Part shown: positions 58,801 to 64,000 of the stretch, piece by piece
Numbering within the stretch: position 1 is the first letter of the stretch
Layout: each line of letters begins with the position of its first letter
Assembly: GCF_964204865.1 (NCBI RefSeq)
Contig: NC_135262.1
Location: forward strand, 1,116,001 to 1,180,000
Direction of reading: 5' to 3'
Length of the DNA stretch: 64,000 bases
Source of the DNA: Styela clava
Taxonomy: Eukaryota; Chordata; Ascidiacea; Stolidobranchia; Styelidae
Made by a program: the position numbers and the translations under genes
Notes under the pieces: model-generated
What the model was told of the DNA's origin: nothing
The model's input: the letters and a program-made list of their open reading frames with translations, nothing else
Databases searched by the model: none

Positions 58801-59413
58801 GATTCATTAATGCTTCGTTAACCTCAAAAGATCTTCAAAGTTTAGAAAAAACTCAATGAATTTCGAGTCCTCCAAAATCAGTTTGATGAGCAGTTTCAAG
58901 TGCAGAAGAATGTCAAAGTATTTCGGTATATATAAATAACTCATCTAAGCTTTTTGCAGCTGTTATGATATTCATATACCGTTGCGCTTTTTTTTTAGGA
59001 CTTCTTCTTCGATCCATTCTATTTTTACGGGCATAGTGCCGATAGCATTAGCCATAATAGCCTGCGTTAGGTTGGATTGGTGGAACATTGTCGTATTCAT
59101 TTGTAGTACAGTATCTAAAATGCGGAATAAATTCATATTTGGAATAAAATGAGTGTTTTTCGAGAAATAAGAATTTCACTAAATACTGACTAATACTTCT
59201 CATACATAATGCATTTTATCTGATGTTACTACAGTCCTGCACTGTTTCTACACTAAATCTCGATAAATCAAACAGTCTGAAATGCCCGGTATATTTTAAA
59301 ACCTCAACTGTCACCCAACAACTTGATACATTATTTCTCACTTCTCATTCCTTTCAACTCTTGCATAACGTATCATTGCTGCCCAGGTTCTTGTCAAATT
59401 TATAAATTTAGAC
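58801..59413. other. KelD upstream segment, paralogue of 34.6-35.1 and 42.3-42.4 kb
   Basis: Continues the alignment with the KelC upstream segment without Ty3/gypsy element 2. The expected insertion site lies near 59285 ('gaaatgcccggtatatttta'). No gene seen. Confidence 0.55.
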
Positions 59414-59771
59414 CAGGGTCGTGCAACGTATTTTGGCCGAGGGGCTACATGTAATTTACTAATAATTACGCGGGCCACTTAACATGGCATTATGTTCTAG
59501 TTCTGATACACTGACTACAGGTTAATGAAAAAACAAGCAATACCCGCACACCAAACTTTTACAATTATTATACCAATAAAACTGTTGTTTCCCAATCATT
59601 GATATTTAGGAAATAAACGAATCGTTTGTATCATATCTTTGTATACTACATCACTCGAAAAATAGTCCTACTCCAATTTTTTTCATTCGATTCTGAAAAA
59701 TACAGCGCGGGCCACTCGAAATGCTTTTACGGGCCATACATGGCCCGTGGGCCACGGGTTGGACGACCCTG
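59414..59771. mobile_element. hAT-type non-autonomous element (358 bp)
   Basis: The ends 'cagggtcgtgcaacg' and 'ggttggacgaccctg' are inverted repeats. The octamer 'atttagac' is exactly duplicated on both sides (59406-59413, 59772-59779). The GC-rich 'cgggccac' motifs near each end are typical of this group. The paralogous site in the KelC upstream segment (near 42414-42424) is empty and reads 'atttagacc'. Confidence 0.88.
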
Positions 59772-60064
59772 ATTTAGACTAACTGACATCAGTCAAATTG
59801 GTTTGTCACAAACGTGCATTACACAAAAGGTCATTCATCACTGAAGTAAATGTGCTGTAGCCTATAGAGGACTTGCACTGGTCACGTGACTTTATTTACT
59901 GGACGGCAAAAAAAAACGTCCAGCTGGCTCCTGTCAATTACAAGTCGGATTTTACGTTTCCGTTTTGTTCGGCTGTTTAAAATGGTTATTTCGTATTGGA
60001 GCAGGGGGAACGATTGCAAGTGCAACATCGTACGATTACCATTCTATGTCGGGATTAGTTAGCC

Positions 60065-60236
60065 AGGTATTTGTTTTCAGAAGCATGGACTTGATGATGG
60101 GGGATGTCGTAACCGACAAGCGGTCGTGTGATCCACCCTCAGTGGGAGAAGGGCTGCAATCCCCTCGCACATAACTATCCCCGCATGGGATTGAAAGCTG
60201 TGAAACTACCAGGGTGATCAGAGATGCGGAACACTG
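60065..60236 (-). repeat. tRNA-like SINE, copy 2
   Basis: Reverse complement of the family at 25787-25990: 'ggggatagttatgtgcgagg', 'tgtcggttacgacatc', 'aagtccatgcttctgaaaac'. It is inserted within the THAP-type element. Confidence 0.6.
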
Positions 60237-60260
60237 GCGGTAAACTTTAGTTATCTATTC

Positions 60261-61695
60261 CAGGGGTTCTCAAACTTTTGGTGTTGCGGAGCCCTTGAAA
60301 GGTTGAATATTATTCGCGGAGCCCCAAAATAAATGTTAAAATTTTACTTTCAGATTAATATTCCTGAGCAAGTTAAAAGTACTTTACTTATTTTAAATGC
60401 TGAACCCTTTTTAATAGGGTTAACACAAGTCATAGATAAATCTAAATTTCAAACATAATATACTAAAGCTGTAAATTTGACACTTGACCAACATATTGAT
60501 AAATTAGGGGGCGAAATTTTTCCCTTTTGACATTGAAAGACTTAAAAGGCCGCTAATAACGTGCGCGATATCATTTTGTTACAATCGCCGATTTTTTTCG
60601 TCAGCATGGCGTGTTTTTGAACCTTTAAACATCTTTACGTCGGTGTTTATTCTCCCTAAATCAAAAATTTCCCTCGGCATATACATGTATTGTTACACAA
60701 TGACGACGTTAATTGCTTTTTGTTTTCGTGGGGAAGTATGAGTTTAATGTGAAAAACATGTTACCATATTATAGTCGTCGGCGATGAAAGGCTAAAAATA
60801 ATAATTAATAAAGAGGTAAATCCGCAACTCCAATTTCTTAATTGAAAAACGCCTTCTAAAATATTAAAACTGAAACTTAAAATGGAAGATCACACGTTTC
60901 GTTTTCAGCAGACTCACCTCAGATTGAAAACGCTTTTATAGACATTGTAAATCATAAAATTTGGTGTTATGTTAGGTTTTCATCGTAGTAACTGCGAAAT
61001 CGAAACACAGTCAATTGTGAGCGCGATCCGCGATGTACCTTTTCTCATTCTGAAGCTACCGGCAGAGCCGAATGCAATAAAATAAATTTCAATTGTTCGT
61101 ATTTTGCCCAAATATTGTGATTTTTTAAACGGCGATATCTTGCTTAAAAATAATCTCAAGCGCAAAAGAACAAATCAAGTTTGACAAATTCCAAGATCGC
61201 AAAAATGCGACTCCAATTTATTTATAGTTGGCAGTTTATCACATATTTTATGTTATTTTAGAATAGTATTTTCATTTTAGTAATCCTAATAGTAATCTCG
61301 AACCAAACGTGAGTAACGATGAGCACAATTACATGATAACAACGAGACACGTTAAATGCTCGCATCGGTCATGGATTGAATATTTTACGCAACAGAAATC
61401 TCGTTATCCGTTTTTTTAATTGCGAAGAATGTTGCGCGGAAATTTCCGATTTCAATTTTGAACCACCTGCCTCTTAAGAATCCTGGCTGCGCTCCTGCTT
61501 ATAAATAATGTCATTTTTTAATTCCGCCTCTTTACCATATTTCGAGGCTATATTGTTGTCAGATTTTATCAATGCTGTTATTGCTTCTTTGAACAGGTAC
61601 AAAACTTTGAGTCGGTATTTTGAAGAGTTCGCGGAGCCCCTGGGTTTCTCTCGCGGAGCCCTGGGGCTCCGTACGGAGCACTTTGAGAACCTATG
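60261..61695. mobile_element. hAT-type non-autonomous element (1.4 kb), nested
   Basis: The ends 'caggggttctcaaacttttg' and 'gcactttgagaacctatg' are inverted repeats, flanked by an exact 8-bp duplication 'atctattc' (60253-60260, 61696-61703). Inner motifs 'gcggagccc' are repeated in opposite orientation at both ends. About 61200-61400 is related to the ~105-bp module of the elements at 7556 and 19636. No transposase domain is visible. Confidence 0.88.
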
Positions 61696-61889
61696 ATCTA
61701 TTCAACTTTTCACACTTAGTAATAGATTACCTGCTAACTAGGTAAATAATACCTTATAGCAATTGATGATTAATTCTTTACACACGTCAAGTCTGCAATT
61801 AGGCCTACCAATAACAGTAGTTTGTCATCTGCTTTCCATTGAAATGAGGGAGCCTATTAATATTTAAAAAAATTGATAACGGCACATTA

Positions 61890-62099
61890 TCACTCACCAT
61901 CAACGAAATGCTGTCGGCAAACAGTAAAACACAAGCGAGATGACTTCTGGACTTGACACCAAGCAGTCCTGTTAACAGATGATATCCGTATTGCGCGACG
62001 TTCCGGATCTTTTTGAAACAGTGGAATATAACTGAAGATCCATTTTGTGTCTATACTATACGTACAGCCAACGGAACAATACGAAATAACCATTTTCAA
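61890..62099 (-). pseudogene. THAP domain exon of the THAP-type transposon
   Basis: On the minus strand the frame from ATG at about 62097 reads 'MVISYCSVGCTYSIDTK', then 'IPLFQKDPERRAIRIS', 'VNRTAWCQ', 'SSRLCFTVCRQHFVDG', and ends at a splice-donor-like 'ggtgagtg'. The C..C and C..H spacing and the 'HFVDG' end match the C2CH zinc-binding THAP domain. P-element-like and Kolobok-like transposases use this domain to bind their termini. The next exons are not found, and the element's interior is occupied by other insertions. The same first codons appear in the left inverted repeat (about 59981), where they run into other sequence. Confidence 0.68.
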
Positions 62100-62215
62100 C
62101 AGCCAAACAAAACGGAAACGTATAATCTGACTTGCAACTGACAGGAGCCAGCTGGACGTTTTTATTTTTTGCCGCCCAGTAAACGAAGTCACGTGACCCA
62201 TGCAAGTCCTCTATA

Positions 62216-63586
62216 TAGCATTATAAGTCTGCTGAATACTCAAGAATTAAATTAATAATCAATTTTCCATACAACATGAAAATACCGTGTCGTTGTTTGG
62301 GGCATATCTACTAGGTCCAGTTCTTTGAAGTTACCGTACCTATTTAAACAACGTTTAATGAGCTAGTGCTCAACTAAAATTGCTATCCATGGTAAGAATC
62401 TACAAGTGTTTTATAGCTTACTTATACGTTTTACCACGTCTTAGCATGACTTAACTAATAAGAACTGAAAAAGACGATGGAAAGTCTACCCAACTCAACT
62501 CATATTTCTGGTAGTAAAAGCGTTTTTTTCGTAAAACATGCAACTTCTGGAAATTGGAATAAGTTATCATTTATTACTAAATTTCTATGGAACATTTTAA
62601 AATTATGTCCGAGTAGTGCCCGTATATGCGCTACGAAACTGCAGGATAAACGGCATCGTCTCGCGGCCTAGTACCAAAAAGGTAAACATTAGTGAATGAC
62701 ATTTGCAGAAATCCTTTGTTTACACTTAGTTGTTGATCATTAATTTCATTCGCCAAAATAAATGAGACAACGGAGAGTCTAGCACGGGGGCGGGCACGGT
62801 TTTTAGATCAGAGACCAAGAAATGTGCCAATCCAGACTGGCGGGTCATGTAAGTATGATGTACAGGTTTATATTTTATGAACAATGTTTACAGTGTTACA
62901 GAAGCAATAGTGGAAAACAATGAACCTCGTGCCGAACTAAATTTAACCGCCATCTCAACAAATTATTTGAGATATTTTTAGATAAAATATCAAAATTTGG
63001 TCTCAGTTTGGTTGTTATAGCATCAGGCAGACAAGATTGAATTACCGGTTTTGGCCCGCGGGCCATACTTTGCCCATGACTGGTCTAGCACAAAATATGG
63101 GACAATTTCTTAGGCGCTATTGTGTGGAATTTATTGTCACCACGTCAACGTCACAGCATGATGAATTTAACTTTTTTTTTGAATGTTCTTCAAGTGAAAG
63201 TATAAGTAAAAGCCTTCAGGCAATATTTCATTTAGATTGTCTGTTTGCTTTCTATTTATAGCGATACATTAGGCTGGTTGTTGTCATATTGTTTAGTTGA
63301 GCATAGTTTACCTCTGTCGTTGAGACCACGATAATAAAGGTAGCACCTTAACTTATATATCTTTCGGAAATTATCGAGAAAATCAAATGTGGAAATTATA
63401 CTCTCATGTTAATATGACCAGGGACTATAACCTTTTTATGTTCACAGTGAAAGCAAATTTTAGTTCTTTTTAATTATTGAAAACCGAATTGTTAGATTTT
63501 GTTTTGTTTTTGAGAAAAAGTAATCACTGCGCGAAGTTTCAGTAAATTTTTTCCAAAATGAGCAAATTTATTCCTAATGATCATTT
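62216..63586. other. KelD upstream segment
   Basis: Parallels 42520-44340: 'agtctgctgaata', 'gagctagtgctcaactaaaa', 'tgcgctacgaaactgcagga', 'agtttacctctgtcgttga'. At about 63045-63090 'ttttggcccgcgggccatac' is a fragment of the hAT group seen at 59414. No coding exon supported. Confidence 0.5.
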
Positions 63587-63884
63587 CCCCATTATTTTGC
63601 ATATAATCATGCAAATGTGCAAGAATATGATTAATTTTTATCATGCTTTGGCGAAATCAGTGTCCTGATTGAAAATAAGTTACAGTTATGTAATTTTAGT
63701 CCAGAAAAAGAGAAAAGACAATCTATTCATTGTAACTTTCATGCAGAATTTCAAAAATTCAGTTCGCATAAAAGTTTTTCTGATATATTTTTCTCCAACT
63801 AGATCTTAAAAACTATTACTTATCAAGCTATTTTGGTTGATCTGTAGTTTAATTAGAACTTTCTAATCACCTGAAACTGAAGAA
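63587..63884 (+). promoter_or_regulatory. Conserved upstream block of KelD
   Basis: Aligned by eye with 44883-45194 before KelC; includes 'ttgcatataatcatgcaaat' and 'tttaattagaactttc'. It ends at the conserved start codon context 'actgaagaaatgaattta'. Its conservation could reflect function or recent duplication. Confidence 0.4.
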
Positions 63885-63949
63885 ATGAATTTATCTCTTG
63901 ATGCATATGATTTGAAGCACTGTGGAAAAATGATGATGGCACTAAACGA
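63885..63949 (+). CDS. KelD: first exon of a third kelch-like gene, cut by the window end
   Basis: A 65-nt first coding exon that encodes MNLSLDAYDLKHCGKMMMAL plus two residues, nearly the same as KelB and KelC exon 1 (one Thr to Ser change and a final Glu for Lys). It ends at a 'gtaagtac' donor identical to the paralogues, in the same phase. The rest of the gene would lie beyond 64000. Since KelB and KelC introns 1 are 4-6 kb, the BTB exon is not expected in this window. The full-length state of KelD cannot be judged. Confidence 0.85.
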
Positions 63950-64000
63950 GTAAGTACATTGAAATAGAAATTTTCGTTTGTTAACATTGCATTGAAAACA

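Larger units (their letters stand above)
59867..62211. mobile_element. THAP-type DNA transposon with long inverted repeats, internally replaced
   Basis: Terminal inverted repeats of about 125-135 bp: 'gaggacttgcactggtcacg' at 59867 and 'cgtgacccatgcaagtcctc' ending at 62211. Both contain the same start of a coding frame ('atggttatttcgtattg'). 'tata' flanks both sides (59863-59866, 62212-62215). The paralogous empty site near 42521 reads 'cctatatag', consistent with a 4-bp TATA duplication. The right end encodes a THAP-like domain on the minus strand. The interior holds a SINE (60065-60236) and a hAT element (60261-61695) instead of a transposase core. Confidence 0.78.

Overview
This is an AT-rich nuclear window from an animal, almost certainly an invertebrate. 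The genes are spliced with GT..AG introns and encode BTB-BACK-Kelch proteins. Between and inside them lie many transposable elements: two Ty3/gypsy LTR elements, an L2/CR1-like LINE, hAT, mariner, Tc1-like and THAP-type DNA elements, and tRNA-like SINEs. A tunicate is plausible from the composition, short internal introns and element mix, but nothing here proves the species.

The backbone is a tandem family of kelch-like genes, all on the + strand. KelA (7323-10129) is a broken 3' remnant of three exons. KelB (18068-30885) is a complete 13-exon gene whose reading frame closes at 539 residues. KelB' (31984-33082) is a second broken three-exon 3' remnant just behind KelB. KelC (45195-54994) is a complete 13-exon paralogue of 545 residues. 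KelD (63885 onward) is represented only by its first exon before the window ends. Exon sizes and phases match between KelB and KelC. Introns and upstream DNA are also alignable by eye, so the cluster grew by segmental duplication. Both remnants begin in the same intron (intron 10), and one duplication junction is visible near 31328.

Layout: 1-1620, repeats and unassigned DNA. 1624-1810, minus-strand LINE tail. About 1860-7031, degraded L2/CR1-like LINE. 7032-10129, KelA with a hAT-like element in an intron. 11270-16273, intact Ty3/gypsy element on the minus strand with matching LTRs and a 5-bp target duplication. 16274-18067, KelB upstream repeats and a LINE tail. 18068-30885, KelB with hAT, mariner-foldback, Tc1-like and SINE insertions in introns. 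31228-33082, duplication junction and KelB'. 33100-45194, KelC upstream segment interrupted by a second Ty3/gypsy element (35120-42274). 45195-54994, KelC with a 2.4-kb repeat-rich insertion in intron 1. 55000-58200, sparse DNA. 58200-63884, KelD upstream segment, a paralogue of 33.8-45.2 kb, carrying a THAP-type transposon (59867-62211) that itself contains a SINE and a hAT element.

The main points of interest are: a textbook-like -1 ribosomal frameshift signal at the gag/pol junction of the second Ty3/gypsy element; the THAP-type element with an apparent 4-bp TATA target duplication and a paralogous empty site; several paralogous empty sites that date insertions relative to the duplications; and the repeated birth of 3'-only kelch remnants from one intron. 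I saw no rRNA genes, functional tRNA genes, CRISPR arrays or bacterial-type operons.
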